From positions 62,001 through 126,000 of the forward strand of contig NZ_QRBF01000005.1 in the NCBI RefSeq assembly GCF_003363265.1: a DNA stretch of 64,000 nucleotides, in the 5' to 3' direction. The position numbers and the translations under genes were made by a program. Source of the DNA: Dyella psychrodurans. GTDB lineage: Bacteria > Pseudomonadota > Gammaproteobacteria > Xanthomonadales > Rhodanobacteraceae. How positions within the stretch are numbered: position 1 is the first letter of the stretch; each line of letters opens with the position of its first letter. Positions 20,448 through 30,267 of this stretch are shown piece after piece. Below the pieces are notes generated by a model. It was not told where the DNA came from. It searched no databases and worked only from the letters and a program-made list of their open reading frames with translations.

Positions 20448-21134
20448 TCAGCGCCCCTGTTCCGCCAACGTCAAAGCGACCTTGTCACGCAGATAGACCG
20501 GCAACGCCAGTTCAGGCGCCTGCGCACGACCCGCCTTGAATTCAGTCACCGCGAGCGTCGCCACATGACGCGCTTGCGGATAGCAGGCACCGTCGGCCGA
20601 ACGAAGCGAACCATCCAGCTTGCTCCGCAACGTCTCCGCATACGTAGCCCAACCCGTACCCACCACTCGCCACGCGGCTGCTTGCGGCAACACCAGCGAC
20701 TCCGCCTTGCACACGCGCTCTTCATCGAGCGCGATCAAACCACCACCGCCATCGCGTCGATAGCTCGCGGCATAGATTTCGCCCATGCGGGCGTCGATCA
20801 CGGCGAGGATATCGGCATCGTCCTCGGGCGCTTCCAGCGCCAGCGCTGCAAGCGACGACACGGTGACCACCGGCACTCCCAGCGCCATCGCCATGCCCTG
20901 CGCCAGCGACACCGCCAGGCGCACGCCGGTAAACGCCCCGGGGCCACGCCCCACGGCAATACCGTCCAGTGCGTGCTTGCCGATGCCTGCTTCGGCGAGC
21001 AGCTCATCGGCCATAGGCAAGACGCGCTCGGCTTGACGGCGCGGCGCCAGCTCCGTGCGTGCAATGACGGTTTCGCCGTGGACCAGCGCGACCGAACAGG
21101 CTTCAGTAGCGGTTTCGATGGCTAGCAGATTCAT
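20448..21134 (-). CDS. tsaB: tRNA threonylcarbamoyladenosine biosynthesis protein TsaB
   Basis: A 228-residue ASKHA-fold protein that scaffolds TsaD and TsaE in making t6A37 on ANN-decoding tRNAs. Diagnostic motifs are LLAIETATEACSVAL at the N-terminus, then DGIAVGRGPGAFTGVRLAVSLAQGMA near residues 57-85. Length matches TsaB. It is convergent with the YeiH gene (15-base gap) and 21 bases after the glycosyltransferase-like gene. Confidence 0.94.
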   Translation of the reverse strand: MNLLAIETATEACSVALVHGETVIARTELAPRRQAERVLPMADELLAEAGIGKHALDGIAVGRGPGAFTGVRLAVSLAQGMAMALGVPVVTVSSLAALALEAPEDDADILAVIDARMGEIYAASYRRDGGGGLIALDEERVCKAESLVLPQAAAWRVVGTGWATYAETLRSKLDGSLRSADGACYPQARHVATLAVTEFKAGRAQAPELALPVYLRDKVALTLAEQGR

Positions 21135-21155
21135 TCGGCCATTCTCGCACCAAGC

Positions 21156-22109
21156 TCAGTAGCGCTTCGCTTTCGGGTTGTAGTAGCTCGTATCCGTGGA
21201 CTCAAGCAATTTGCGCATCGCCGGGCCAGGGTTGCGAAAGCCATACGCAGCCAGCACTTCTTTCTTGCCGGGAATGTCGTACTGGCCCGTCACGCCCTCG
21301 CGCGGCGTGCCATCTGCGGGCACATCCGTCGGGCGCCGCAATTGTTCCGGCCAGTGTTGTGCGTGCAGCGTCAGCGCCGGGCACCAGTGGCGATTCAGCG
21401 GATGCACGGGCTCGCGTTCTTTGATCCCGATGAACGCACGCGCGCCGAACTCCCGTACGAACGCCTGATAAAAGTCGTATTCGAGCGTGTTCTCGATGGT
21501 CGGCTGGATGCTGTCGATCATCGTGAAGAAACGCGGATCGTTGCGCGCAATGAAAAATTGCGTCGATAACGTCTGCTTGCGTTTCACATAGAAATCGTTG
21601 CCCACCGTTTCAGCGACTTTGGCCAGGCCCAGCTTCACTTTCGCGAAGGGGTGATGCAGGCGCCGCCACTGCGGGCGCTGATCGGTGCTCCACGTCGATG
21701 CGGCGAGATACGCCTGCGGGTTTCGATCCAGCAGATCGATGTAACGCTGGATGATGCCCTGGTCGAACACCCACGTATCGGCTTCCACATGCACCAGATA
21801 CTGCGGGTTGTAGACCTCGACGGCGGTACGGCAGGACTGCTGCAGCAGATTCAGCGCACCATAGATGATGGTGCGTGGCTGGCAGCGGACCAGCACATCT
21901 TCCATGTGCGGCTCGTACGTCGTATCCGAGCACGCATGAACGATCCGCCAGGGCTCGGGATAGTTGAGCTTGATAATCTCCTGATTGATGCGCGCGCAAT
22001 CCGGGCGCTCGTGGTTGGTCATGCAAACGACCGCTTTCGGCCGCGGTGCGACCGTGGCGGGATGAGGCAACCCAGCCGTCGCGATATCGACCTCGTTCCT
22101 CGTTTCCAT
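21156..22109 (-). CDS. Hypothetical protein, possibly GT-A-fold glycosyltransferase-like
   Basis: A 317-residue soluble protein that I do not recognise with certainty. After an early beta strand (KAVVCMTNHERPDC) it has LVHVEADTWVFDQGIIQRYIDLL, which resembles the DxD strand and following helix of GT-A glycosyltransferases, and a His/Trp-rich end (HPLNRHWCPALTLHAQHW). No signal peptide or membrane helix is evident. An in-frame start six codons upstream (22127) is possible. It is divergent from valS and upstream of tsaB, but context does not suggest a role. Confidence 0.55.
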   Translation of the reverse strand: METRNEVDIATAGLPHPATVAPRPKAVVCMTNHERPDCARINQEIIKLNYPEPWRIVHACSDTTYEPHMEDVLVRCQPRTIIYGALNLLQQSCRTAVEVYNPQYLVHVEADTWVFDQGIIQRYIDLLDRNPQAYLAASTWSTDQRPQWRRLHHPFAKVKLGLAKVAETVGNDFYVKRKQTLSTQFFIARNDPRFFTMIDSIQPTIENTLEYDFYQAFVREFGARAFIGIKEREPVHPLNRHWCPALTLHAQHWPEQLRRPTDVPADGTPREGVTGQYDIPGKKEVLAAYGFRNPGPAMRKLLESTDTSYYNPKAKRY

Positions 22110-22286
22110 TCCTACCCGCTGCCCCACTTAGGATTGCCCGAAGGCCGGCCCGGAAATATATAGGATTTGCCCCCATCCTTCCCGGAACCGGCCGGCTTTG
22201 GCAGGCCCGCCCCCGACCCTTACAATGGCGGCTTTACGCCCAACCCTACGCGTGCCGCAGTCCAGGCGCGCAAACGCGAGTCCCCG

Positions 22287-25115
22287 ATGGAAAAGAGTTT
22301 CGAGCCCCGCCCGATCGAGTCGAAGTGGTATGCCCGCTGGGAAGCCAGCGACGTATTCCGCCCGTCGGGGCACGGCGAGCCGTACTGCATCCTGCTGCCG
22401 CCGCCGAACGTGACCGGCACCCTGCACATGGGACACGCCTTCCAGCAGACCGTGATGGACATGCTGATCCGCTATCAGCGCATGCGCGGCCTGAACACGC
22501 TGTGGCAGGTCGGCACCGACCACGCCGGCATCGCCACGCAGAAGATCGTGGAGAACCAGCTCGCGGTGGAGAACAAGAGCCGCCACGACCTGGGCCGCGA
22601 GCCGTTCGTCGAACGCGTGTGGCAGTGGAAGGAAGAATCCGGCTCCACCATCACCAACCAGATGCGCCGCCTCGGCGTCGCAGCCGATTGGTCGCGCGAG
22701 CGCTTCACCATGGACGAAGGCCTCTCCGCCGCCGTCCGCAAGGTGTTCGTGGAATGGTACCGCGCGGGGTTGATCTATCGCGGCAATCGCCTGGTGAACT
22801 GGGACCCGGTGCTGGGCACGGCCGTGTCCGATCTTGAAGTGAACAACGTCGAGCGCGACGGCCATATGTGGTCGATTCGCTATCCCGTCACCGATAGCGG
22901 CGAAAGCATCGTCGTTGCCACCACGCGCCCGGAGACCATGCTTGGCGACGTCGCCGTGGCCGTGCATCCGGAAGACGAGCGTTATCAACATCTGATCGGC
23001 AAGACGCTCACGCTGCCGCTCACCGGCCGCCAGATTCCGGTGATCGCCGACGACTATGTCGATCGCGAGTTCGGCACTGGCTGCGTGAAGATCACGCCTG
23101 CGCACGACTTCAACGACTACGCCATCGGCCAGCGTCACAGGTTGACGCCGATCGACATCTTCACACTCGACGCAAAGGTCAACACCAACGCGCCGGCGAA
23201 GTACCAGGGCATGGATCGCTACGAAGCGCGCAAATCCGTGCTCGCCGATCTGGAAGCGGCCGGCCTGCTGGTCGAAACCAAGCCGCACAAATTGCAGGTG
23301 CCGGTGAGCCAGCGTTCGGATGCGGTGATCGAACCGATGCTCACCGACCAGTGGTTCGTCGATCTCACCAGCGATGTGCAGAAAGACGGACGTGCCGGCG
23401 GTCGCAAGGCGATCACCGAACCCGCGCTCGACGCCGTGCGTTCGGGCGAGGTCAAGTTCGTGCCCGAAAACTGGACCACCACGTACACGCAGTGGCTGGA
23501 AAACATCCAGGACTGGTGCATCAGCCGTCAGTTGTGGTGGGGCCATCGCATTCCGGCGTGGTACGACGAAGCGGGCAACATCTTCGTGGGCGAAGACGAA
23601 GCCGACGCACGCGCGCACGCGTCTGTCGCGCCGATCGGCAAGCTGACGCAGGATGAAGACGTTCTCGATACGTGGTTCAGCGCCGCGCTGTGGCCCTTCT
23701 CCACGCTCGGCTGGCCTGCGAATGGCCCGGTGAAAAACGAGCGCGGCGAGATCGTCGCCAACTGGGAACACGACAAGATCTTCCTGCCGAGCGCGGTGCT
23801 GGTCACCGGTTTCGACATCATCTTCTTCTGGGTCGCGCGCATGGTGATGGCGACCAAGTACTTCACCGGCAAGGTGCCGTTCCGCGAGGTGTACATCAAC
23901 GCGATCGTGCGCGACGCGGAAGGCCAGAAGATGTCCAAGTCCAAGGGCAACACGCTCGATCCGCTGGACTTGATCGACGGCATCGAACTCGAACCGCTGG
24001 TGGAGAAATCCACCAAATCGCTGCTGATTCCGCAGGTGCGCGAGAAAGTCGAAAAGCGCATCCGCAAGGACTATCCGAGCGGCATCCCCGCCATCGGCAC
24101 CGACGCTCTGCGCTTCACGTTTGCCGCGCTCGCCAGCTACAGCCGCACGATCAACTTCGACATCAAGCGTGCCGAAGGTTACAAGGCCTTCTGCAACAAG
24201 CTGTGGAACGCTGCGCGATTCGTGCTGATGAACCTGCCGGAAGGCGAGTTGCCCGCGCCGCAAGGCGCACCGGCAACGGAAGCCGAACGCTGGATTCTCA
24301 CGCGCCTCAAGCAGACGCTGGGCGAAGTGGAACAGCACTTTGCAAGCTATCGCTTCGACCTGCTGGCGCAAGCGCTCTACGAATTCACCTGGAACGAGTT
24401 CTGCGACTGGTTCCTTGAGCTCTCCAAGCCGGCCTTGAACGGCGACGACGCCGCGGCCGCCGCATCGACGCGCCATACGCTGGTCGTCGTTCTGGAAACC
24501 GTGCTGCGCGCGCTGCATCCGATCGTGCCGTTCATCACGGAGGAAATCTGGCAATCGGTGGCGCCGAAGCTGGGCATCAAGGCCGACGGTATCCTGCAGC
24601 GTTCGTGGCCGAAGGCGAGCGATATCGTTGCGGACGACGCGGCAACCGCGGAAATCGAATGGTTCAAGAACGTACTGAGCGGCATCCGCCGCATCCGCGC
24701 GGAAATGAACATCGCACCGGGCAAGACGATTCCGCTGCTGCTTGCCGACGGCGACGCCGCCGATCGCGCGCGCGCCGCCAAGTTCGCCGCACAGATCAGC
24801 TTCCTCGCTCGCGTGGATGCGCCGCAATGGATTGAATCGGGTGCGAACGAACCCGCTGCCGCAGCGGCAGTCGTGGGCACGATGCGCGTACTGATTCCGC
24901 TGGCCGGCCTGATCGACCTCGGTGCGGAGAAAGCGCGTCTCGCCAAGGAAATCGGCCGCATCGAAAGCGAGATCAAGAAGTGCGAAAGCAAGCTCGGCAA
25001 TGCAAACTTTGTTGCGAATGCGCCGGTGGAAGTTGTGGCACAGGAGCGTCAGCGCATTGCCGACTGGGGTACGCAGCTCACAGCATTGCGTGAGCAGTTG
25101 CAGAAGCTGGGCTAA
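22287..25115 (+). CDS. valS: Valyl-tRNA synthetase
   Basis: A 942-residue class I aminoacyl-tRNA synthetase. The HIGH signature appears as [15 protein letters not shown] near residue 45 and the KMSKS signature as [14 protein letters not shown] near 550. The editing (CP1) domain lies between, and a C-terminal coiled-coil arm ([20 protein letters not shown]) is characteristic of ValRS. An upstream frame reaches 22167, but ATG 22287 gives the conserved N-terminus [15 protein letters not shown]. Confidence 0.97.
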   Translation: MEKSFEPRPIESKWYARWEASDVFRPSGHGEPYCILLPPPNVTGTLHMGHAFQQTVMDMLIRYQRMRGLNTLWQVGTDHAGIATQKIVENQLAVENKSRHDLGREPFVERVWQWKEESGSTITNQMRRLGVAADWSRERFTMDEGLSAAVRKVFVEWYRAGLIYRGNRLVNWDPVLGTAVSDLEVNNVERDGHMWSIRYPVTDSGESIVVATTRPETMLGDVAVAVHPEDERYQHLIGKTLTLPLTGRQIPVIADDYVDREFGTGCVKITPAHDFNDYAIGQRHRLTPIDIFTLDAKVNTNAPAKYQGMDRYEARKSVLADLEAAGLLVETKPHKLQVPVSQRSDAVIEPMLTDQWFVDLTSDVQKDGRAGGRKAITEPALDAVRSGEVKFVPENWTTTYTQWLENIQDWCISRQLWWGHRIPAWYDEAGNIFVGEDEADARAHASVAPIGKLTQDEDVLDTWFSAALWPFSTLGWPANGPVKNERGEIVANWEHDKIFLPSAVLVTGFDIIFFWVARMVMATKYFTGKVPFREVYINAIVRDAEGQKMSKSKGNTLDPLDLIDGIELEPLVEKSTKSLLIPQVREKVEKRIRKDYPSGIPAIGTDALRFTFAALASYSRTINFDIKRAEGYKAFCNKLWNAARFVLMNLPEGELPAPQGAPATEAERWILTRLKQTLGEVEQHFASYRFDLLAQALYEFTWNEFCDWFLELSKPALNGDDAAAAASTRHTLVVVLETVLRALHPIVPFITEEIWQSVAPKLGIKADGILQRSWPKASDIVADDAATAEIEWFKNVLSGIRRIRAEMNIAPGKTIPLLLADGDAADRARAAKFAAQISFLARVDAPQWIESGANEPAAAAAVVGTMRVLIPLAGLIDLGAEKARLAKEIGRIESEIKKCESKLGNANFVANAPVEVVAQERQRIADWGTQLTALREQLQKLG

Positions 25116-25124
25116 TGCCTTGCT

Positions 25125-25254
25125 CCCTCTCCCCTATGGGGAGAGGGCTGGGGTGAGGGGCCACTCTTGCGTGGCGGTCAATCAAAGCATCGTTTCAATA
25201 GAGTTTGGGGCAAGCCCCGCCCCTCACCCTACCCTCTCCCCAAAGGGGAGAGGG
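25125..25254. repeat. REP/BIME-like doublet of CCCTCTCCCC hairpins
   Basis: Two 10-bp perfect hairpins, CCCTCTCCCC with GGGGAGAGGG at 25125-25147 and again at 25232-25254, face each other. The sequence following the first (CTGGGGTGAGGGG) is inverted ahead of the second (CCCCTCACCCTA), so the pair can also fold on itself. It lies between the convergent valS and rimI and may end transcription from both sides. Related hairpins occur at 35710 and 57834. Confidence 0.75.
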
Positions 25255-25267
25255 AAAAGGCGTCGCG

Positions 25268-25738
25268 CTATGGCGAGGTAAACTCCAACGCCATCACAAT
25301 CGCATCCTCGCGCCCGCCATGCGCGGGGTAGTAACGCGGCCGACGCCCGATCTCGCGAAATCCCATCGATGCATAAAGCTGCTGCGCATTCGGATTCGAC
25401 GGCCGCACTTCGAGAAACACTCGCTCGGCACCGTTCCAGCGCGCGATATCCAGCAAGCGGCGCATCAAGTGACGTCCGAAGCCCTGCCCCCGCTGCTCCG
25501 GATCGATGCACACGTTCAACACATGCGCTTCGCCCGCGCCAACCGAAAGAATGCCGTAACCGATAACCCGGCCTTCCAGGCACAGCACCCATGCGGGGTG
25601 TCCAGCCTTGAGGCAATCGCCGAAGATGCCCAGGGTCCACGGGAAATCGTAGGACGCACTTTCCAGCGCACTGACACGCGACAGATCTTCGCGACGCATC
25701 GCGCGCATCTCCAGGGAGGGGCGCGCTACGGCAACCAT
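25268..25738 (-). CDS. rimI: Ribosomal protein bS18 N-acetyltransferase RimI
   Basis: A 156-residue GNAT acetyltransferase. The acetyl-CoA loop is seen as VCIDPEQRGQGFGRHLMRRLL (Q/R-x-x-G-x-G/A type), preceded by GEAHVLNVCI and followed by FLEVRPSNPNAQQLYASMGFREIGRRPRYY, the RimI pattern. It acetylates the N-terminal alanine of S18. It overlaps the holD-like gene by a single base, the same pairing as holD-rimI in E. coli. Confidence 0.9.
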   Translation of the reverse strand: MVAVARPSLEMRAMRREDLSRVSALESASYDFPWTLGIFGDCLKAGHPAWVLCLEGRVIGYGILSVGAGEAHVLNVCIDPEQRGQGFGRHLMRRLLDIARWNGAERVFLEVRPSNPNAQQLYASMGFREIGRRPRYYPAHGGREDAIVMALEFTSP

Positions 25739-26214
25739 TACGCTGTGCCGCCTGTCGCGACAGCGCGGCGCATGCTGCGCAAGGCATGCCAGAGCCGGCG
25801 CTTGGACGCTGCCTGGCCAAGCACATCGGCCGGCGCATCCGCCAACACGATATGCGCATCGCGCATGACATCGGCAGGTAGCACGCGTCCCAGGGCATGC
25901 GCCTGTGCCTGGCCGAACACCAGATAGGCCCGCGCATGCGGCACCTGCATCGTTTCGCTAGCGGTCGCCTCGACGCGCGCCGCGCGCGCGAACTGCGGCC
26001 CGAACGCGCAAAGCACGCGCCCGATCAGATCGAGCTCTCGCACGGCACATCCAGGCGGCAGCACAACCACCACACCGCCCTGGACCGGCAACTCCGCCAT
26101 GGATGCCACCGGCTCGACGGGCGCAGACGCCACCGCGCGCAGGCGCCAGGGCATCACGCCCAGTGCACGCAGCACGCGATCGCGGTGCCCCGGGCTGGCG
26201 ACCATCGCGCTCAT
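25738..26214 (-). CDS. HolD-like protein (putative DNA polymerase III psi subunit)
   Basis: A 158-residue protein. The N-terminus RDRVLRALGVMPWRLR resembles the short peptide of psi that contacts chi (a leucine-x-x-x-x-glycine-x-x-x-tryptophan pattern), and the C-terminal SKRRLWHALRSMRR fits the helix at the end of psi. The middle is Ala-rich and diverged. The position immediately before rimI matches holD of enterobacteria. ATG 26214 overlaps the pssA stop by 4 bases. Similarity is weak, so the assignment rests largely on context. Confidence 0.6.
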   Translation of the reverse strand: MSAMVASPGHRDRVLRALGVMPWRLRAVASAPVEPVASMAELPVQGGVVVVLPPGCAVRELDLIGRVLCAFGPQFARAARVEATASETMQVPHARAYLVFGQAQAHALGRVLPADVMRDAHIVLADAPADVLGQAASKRRLWHALRSMRRAVATGGTA

Positions 26215-26987
26215 GTCACGCCACGGCGCGGGCGCCTGCGGTGTGTGGCCAGGCCCCACAGCGTCACCGCCGGTCCGGACAGGAGATAAAGCGAGAACAC
26301 CGCCAACAGCACGCGCGGCGGATCGACAAAGAACGGCACCAGAATCAGCACGGCGACAAGGATCCACAGGAACGGCACCTTATCCCCCATCGGCAACGAC
26401 TTGAAGCTGTAGTAGCGGAAGCGGCTGACCATCAGCAGGCCCACCACCACCGCCAGGAAGGGCGTGAACATGTCGAGTTCAGGGCCGGAGACCTGGAATT
26501 TCTCCATGCTCCATACGAAGGACATGCATACCGCGGCCGCGGCCGGGCTGGCCAGTCCCTGGAAATAGCGCTTGTCGATCACGCCCACCTGGGTATTGAA
26601 GCGCGCCAGGCGCAGCGCCGCGCAGACGGCGTAGATGAACGCAGCGGCCCAGCCGACCTTGCCCCACAGCGGCCCGTACTCGCTCAGGCTGGACAGCGAC
26701 CAGTTGTACATGACCAGGGACGGTGCGAGGCCGAAGCTCACCAGATCGGACAGCGAGTCGTACTGAACGCCGAATTCGCTCTGGGTATGGGTCAGGCGCG
26801 CCACGCGACCGTCCATGCCGTCCAGCAAGGCAGCCACGAACACCGCGATGGCCGCCTCGGTAAACCGCCCCCCGATGCTGACCACGATGGCATAGAAGCC
26901 GGAGAACATCGCGCCGGTCGTAAACAGGTTCGGCAGCAGATAAATACCGGGATGCCGGGGCGCCCGGACTGGCGTGGTATCGCTCAT
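26211..26987 (-). CDS. pssA: CDP-diacylglycerol-serine O-phosphatidyltransferase PssA
   Basis: A 258-residue membrane enzyme that makes phosphatidylserine from CDP-diacylglycerol and serine. The CDP-alcohol phosphotransferase motif is complete (DGMDGRVARLTHTQSEFG, then DSLSD), after the typical LPNLFTTGAMFSGFYAIV. Several membrane helices follow. This is the multi-spanning subclass II type rather than the peripheral E. coli enzyme. It is divergent from the DUF4124 gene. Confidence 0.92.
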   Translation of the reverse strand: MSDTTPVRAPRHPGIYLLPNLFTTGAMFSGFYAIVVSIGGRFTEAAIAVFVAALLDGMDGRVARLTHTQSEFGVQYDSLSDLVSFGLAPSLVMYNWSLSSLSEYGPLWGKVGWAAAFIYAVCAALRLARFNTQVGVIDKRYFQGLASPAAAAVCMSFVWSMEKFQVSGPELDMFTPFLAVVVGLLMVSRFRYYSFKSLPMGDKVPFLWILVAVLILVPFFVDPPRVLLAVFSLYLLSGPAVTLWGLATHRRRPRRGVT

Positions 26988-27095
26988 GAATCAATCCGTG
27001 ACGGGATGCGCGCAGTGTAAACCATCCGGTGCTTGAGTCCGGATCGCGCGGGTTGTTAACTAGTGCATCGCACGCCCACCTTCTGGAGTCCGCCC

Positions 27096-27527
27096 ATGCG
27101 TCGTCTGTCCATCGCCCTTGCGTTGCTGCTGGTCGCGCCGCTGGTTTCGGCCCAGGTTTATAAGTGGACGGATGCCCATGGCACCACGCATTACTCCGAG
27201 AGCCCACCCCCGACGGGCACAAAGTACAGTCAGGTCACCGTAACCGGTTCAGAGGAGCCGATCTCGTCCGGGTCAAGCAGCGCACCCGCATCCGCGACGC
27301 CCACTTCGTCGTCCTCGCAAGACGGCAACAACAGCCAACCCATGGCCGACACGCCGGAAAACCGCGCCAAAATGTGCGCATCGCTGAAAACCAACATCGG
27401 CACCCTGCAAGGCAGCGGCCCCGTGGTCATGCAGAACGGCGGACAGACGCAGGTGCTGAACGCGGACCAGCGCAAGCAGCAATTAGATGCCAGCCAGTCC
27501 CAGTACCAGCAGTACTGCGGTAGCTAG
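27096..27527 (+). CDS. DUF4124 domain exported protein
   Basis: A 143-residue protein with a signal peptide (MRRLSIALALLLVAPLVSA) followed directly by the DUF4124 core QVYKWTDAHGTTHYSESPP. A Ser-rich low-complexity stretch comes next, then a C-terminal helical part with Cys residues (MCASLKTNI, QQYCGS). DUF4124 proteins are common and uncharacterised periplasmic proteins in Xanthomonadales. ATG 27096 has a TGGAG site upstream; the frame opens earlier at 27063. Confidence 0.8.
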   Translation: MRRLSIALALLLVAPLVSAQVYKWTDAHGTTHYSESPPPTGTKYSQVTVTGSEEPISSGSSSAPASATPTSSSSQDGNNSQPMADTPENRAKMCASLKTNIGTLQGSGPVVMQNGGQTQVLNADQRKQQLDASQSQYQQYCGS

Positions 27528-27612
27528 CCATAAAACGTAGTCCGCGCTCCAGACCGGAGAGGAAGCCGTACGGCCAGCTATAATCGCGGCTTTCACCCCG
27601 GATTCGCCGCAC

Positions 27613-29310
27613 ATGCGCCTTAGCCAATTCCACCTGGCCACCGTCAAGGAAGTCCCCGCCGACGCCGAAATCGCCAGCCACCAGCTGATGATTCGCGCCG
27701 GCATGATCCGCAAGCTCGCCGCCGGCCTCTACACCTGGTCGCCGCTGGGCCTGCGCGTTCTGCGTAAGGTGGAGCAGATCGTGCGCGAGGAAATGAACCG
27801 CGCCGGCGCGATTGAAATGCTGATGCCGTCCGTGCAGCCTCGCGAGCTGTGGGAGGAAACCGGTCGCTGGGAAAAATTCGGCGGCCAGCTGCTGAAGATC
27901 AAGGATCGCAAGGAGCAGGAATTCTGCTACGGCCCCACGCACGAGGAAGTGATCACCGACTTCGCGCGCAATGAACTGAAGAGCTACAAGCAACTCCCGA
28001 TCAACTTCTATCAGATCCAGACCAAGTTCCGCGACGAGATCCGTCCGCGTTTCGGCGTGATGCGCGCGCGCGAATTCCTGATGAAGGATGCGTACTCCTT
28101 CCATCTCACCCAGGAATCGCTGGCCGAAACCTATGAGGTGATGTATCAGGCGTACTCGCGCATCTTCACGCGCCTTGGCCTGAAATTCCGTGCAGTGCAG
28201 GCCGACACCGGCGCCATCGGCGGCAACGCCAGCCACGAATTCCAGGTGCTGGCCGATTCGGGCGAAGACGCACTCATCTTCTCCGATGGCTCCGATTACG
28301 CCGCCAACATCGAGAAAGCGGAAGCGGTCGCGCCCGCCATCGCTCGCCCTGCCCCGGCGGCAACGCTGCAACGCGTGGATACGCCGCGCGTGCGCACCAT
28401 CGAAGATGTCACCGCGCATTTCGGCGTCAGCGCCGACCGTGTGATCAAGACCGTGCTGGTACGCGGCAAGGATGGCCTGGTCGCGCTGTGCCTGCGCGGC
28501 GATCACGAGATCAACGAAGTGAAGGCCGCAAAACTCGCAGAAGTGCCGGATGAATCCGTGCTCGCTTCCGAGGAAGAAATCCTCGCCGCCACCGGTACGC
28601 GCCCCGGCTTCATCGGCCCCGTCGGCCTGCCCGATTCGATTCCGGTGATTGTCGACCGCAGCGCCGCCGTGCTCGCCGACTTCATCTGCGGCGGCAACGC
28701 CAACGACACCCACTACACCGGCGCCAACTGGGATCGCGATGCACGCATCACGCGCGTCGAAGACATTCGCCAGGTGGTCGAAGGCGATCCCTCGCCGGAT
28801 GGCCACGGCACACTGCGCATCGCTCGCGGTATCGAAGTGGGCCACGTCTTCCAGCTCGGCAAGAAATACGCCGAAGCCCTTGGCGCCACCGTGCTCGACG
28901 ACCAAGGCAAGAAGCAGGTGATGCTCATGGGCTGCTACGGCATCGGCGTCAGCCGCATCGTCGCCGCCGCCATCGAACAGAGCCACGACGACGCCGGCAT
29001 CATCTGGCCCGAGCCGATGGCGCCGTGGCGCGTGGCGCTGTGCGTGATCAATCCCAAGAACGCACCGGACATCAACGCAGCCGCCGAATCGCTTTACAAC
29101 GAACTCACCGCTCGCGGCATCGAAACCGTGTGGGACGATCGCGGCCTGCGCCCCGGCGCCATGTTTGCCGACATGGAATTGATCGGCATTCCGCATCGCG
29201 TCGTTGTCAGTGAGCGCGGACTTGCCGCCGGCACGCTGGAATATCGCGCACGCAACGCCGCCGAACCCAGCGCCATTACGCGCGACGAGTTGTTTGAACT
29301 GTTAGGCTGA
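27613..29310 (+). CDS. proS: Prolyl-tRNA synthetase
   Basis: A 565-residue class II aminoacyl-tRNA synthetase of the bacterial ProS type. Motif 2 and motif 3 regions are visible ([48 protein letters not shown]), and the INS editing domain lies between them at about residues 225-400. The C-terminal anticodon-binding domain begins near residue 470. It ends at a strong intrinsic terminator. Confidence 0.97.
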   Translation: MRLSQFHLATVKEVPADAEIASHQLMIRAGMIRKLAAGLYTWSPLGLRVLRKVEQIVREEMNRAGAIEMLMPSVQPRELWEETGRWEKFGGQLLKIKDRKEQEFCYGPTHEEVITDFARNELKSYKQLPINFYQIQTKFRDEIRPRFGVMRAREFLMKDAYSFHLTQESLAETYEVMYQAYSRIFTRLGLKFRAVQADTGAIGGNASHEFQVLADSGEDALIFSDGSDYAANIEKAEAVAPAIARPAPAATLQRVDTPRVRTIEDVTAHFGVSADRVIKTVLVRGKDGLVALCLRGDHEINEVKAAKLAEVPDESVLASEEEILAATGTRPGFIGPVGLPDSIPVIVDRSAAVLADFICGGNANDTHYTGANWDRDARITRVEDIRQVVEGDPSPDGHGTLRIARGIEVGHVFQLGKKYAEALGATVLDDQGKKQVMLMGCYGIGVSRIVAAAIEQSHDDAGIIWPEPMAPWRVALCVINPKNAPDINAAAESLYNELTARGIETVWDDRGLRPGAMFADMELIGIPHRVVVSERGLAAGTLEYRARNAAEPSAITRDELFELLG

Positions 29311-29331
29311 AATCAGTCTTCCATTGAACCG

Positions 29332-29357
29332 AAAAGGCCGCTTAATGCGGCCTTTTT
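29332..29357 (+). terminator. Intrinsic terminator of proS
   Basis: A 10-bp stem AAAAGGCCGC with GCGGCCTTTT, loop TTAAT, followed by a T-run, begins 22 bases after the proS stop codon. Confidence 0.85.
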
Positions 29358-29394
29358 CGTTTCGCGGACGCCATGGCATCCATGGCCGCCTTAA

Positions 29395-29583
29395 TGCCGC
29401 GATCATTAACAGTATTGAAATACACAAATAAGATGATTCGCACACGAAATGACCGATTATCTTGCAGCCATTTCTTTGCAATCACGCAATATATGCGGGA
29501 GAATTAAAAATGCTCCCGGGCATTAATCACATAATTCACTATCCCGGAATATCCCCCTCAACCTCGTTACCGGAGTTACGCCC
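29395..29583 (+). promoter_or_regulatory. AT-rich upstream region of the H-NS-like gene
   Basis: This stretch is clearly more AT-rich than its neighbours and carries short A/T runs (ATTAACAGTATTGAAATACAC) and a small inverted repeat AATGC-TCCCGG-GCATT around 29507-29523. AT-rich, flexible DNA ahead of an H-NS-type gene fits autoregulation by the product. I could not fix -35 and -10 boxes with confidence. Confidence 0.45.
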
Positions 29584-29907
29584 ATGGCCATTGATATCAA
29601 GAGTCTCAACCATAATCAGCTCAATGACCTGATCAGCAAGGCCCAGTTGCGCCAGAACGAGCTGCGCAAGGAAAAAGTCGGCAAATTGCGCGAGAAAGTC
29701 CACGCACTCATCAAGGCCGAAGGTTATACGTTTGAAGACATATTCGGCAGCGGCGTGCGCGCCAAGCGCCGCGGCACCGGTTCGGTGGCACCGAAATACC
29801 GCAATCCCGCCGATCCCGAGCAGACCTGGTCCGGTCGCGGCAAGCGTCCGCGCTGGTTCAGCGATGCGTTGAAAGCCGGCAAAAAGGAAAAGGATCTGGC
29901 GATCTAA
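29584..29907 (+). CDS. H-NS family nucleoid-associated protein
   Basis: A 107-residue DNA-binding protein. The first half is a coiled-coil oligomerisation segment (LNDLISKAQLRQNELRKEK), and the C-terminal H-NS domain carries the AT-hook-like core as YRNPADPEQTWSGRGKRPRWF, matching the family pattern W-[ST]-G-R-G-x2-P-x-W. Such proteins silence AT-rich, often foreign, DNA. It stands alone between two terminators. Similar proteins in Xanthomonas are called XrvA/H-NS-like. Confidence 0.93.
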   Translation: MAIDIKSLNHNQLNDLISKAQLRQNELRKEKVGKLREKVHALIKAEGYTFEDIFGSGVRAKRRGTGSVAPKYRNPADPEQTWSGRGKRPRWFSDALKAGKKEKDLAI

Positions 29908-29931
29908 TTCGCGCCCTGCCGAACTCCTGTG

Positions 29932-29967
29932 ACAACAAAACGCCGGCGCAAGCCGGCTTTTTGTTGT
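29932..29967 (+). terminator. Intrinsic terminator of the H-NS-like gene
   Basis: GCCGGC paired with GCCGGC around a GCAA loop (29942-29957), extended by flanking ACAACAAAA and TTTTTGTTGT with one mismatch, then T residues on the plus strand. It starts 24 bases after the stop codon. Confidence 0.85.
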
Positions 29968-30253
29968 CCAAATCGCGATAAATCCGCCAGCCCGTCGGGC
30001 AATAAGGAACGCATCGACATCGCGCAATCAAAGACGCCGAGGGTGGTGAATCTCGATAGCTCACGGAAGAACGTCACATTTGCCTCACGCACATAAAACG
30101 CAATCGGAGCGCGGCAAACCCTGTCGTTCCGCTCGGTGTTTTCCGATAGGTCTATGTGCGACGCCTGCTTTACTTTCCCAATGACCATCCGACGCCGACG
30201 TCGGGGACAGCGCATGGCAGCGCCTGGATGGCTCGGATAACGCTACTCGTCGC
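29968..30253. other. Intergenic stretch upstream of the MASE1-like gene
   Basis: About 290 bases between the H-NS terminator and the next ribosome site hold no convincing gene on either strand. Short open frames exist but have no ribosome site or recognisable product. The region probably contains the promoter of the downstream membrane protein gene, but no clear boxes or operators were found. Confidence 0.5.
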
Positions 30254-30267
30254 AAGGAGTGGGTCGT

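Noticed and set aside
22128-24827. 899-codon open frame on the strand opposite valS
   Set aside because: It is a high-GC antisense shadow: it covers valS, which has complete class I synthetase motifs, and its own translation is rich in Arg, His and Asp without recognisable domains.
27427-29196. 589-codon minus-strand frame opposite proS
   Set aside because: proS on the other strand has all class II motifs; the antisense translation resembles other His/Gln/Arg-rich shadows in this window.
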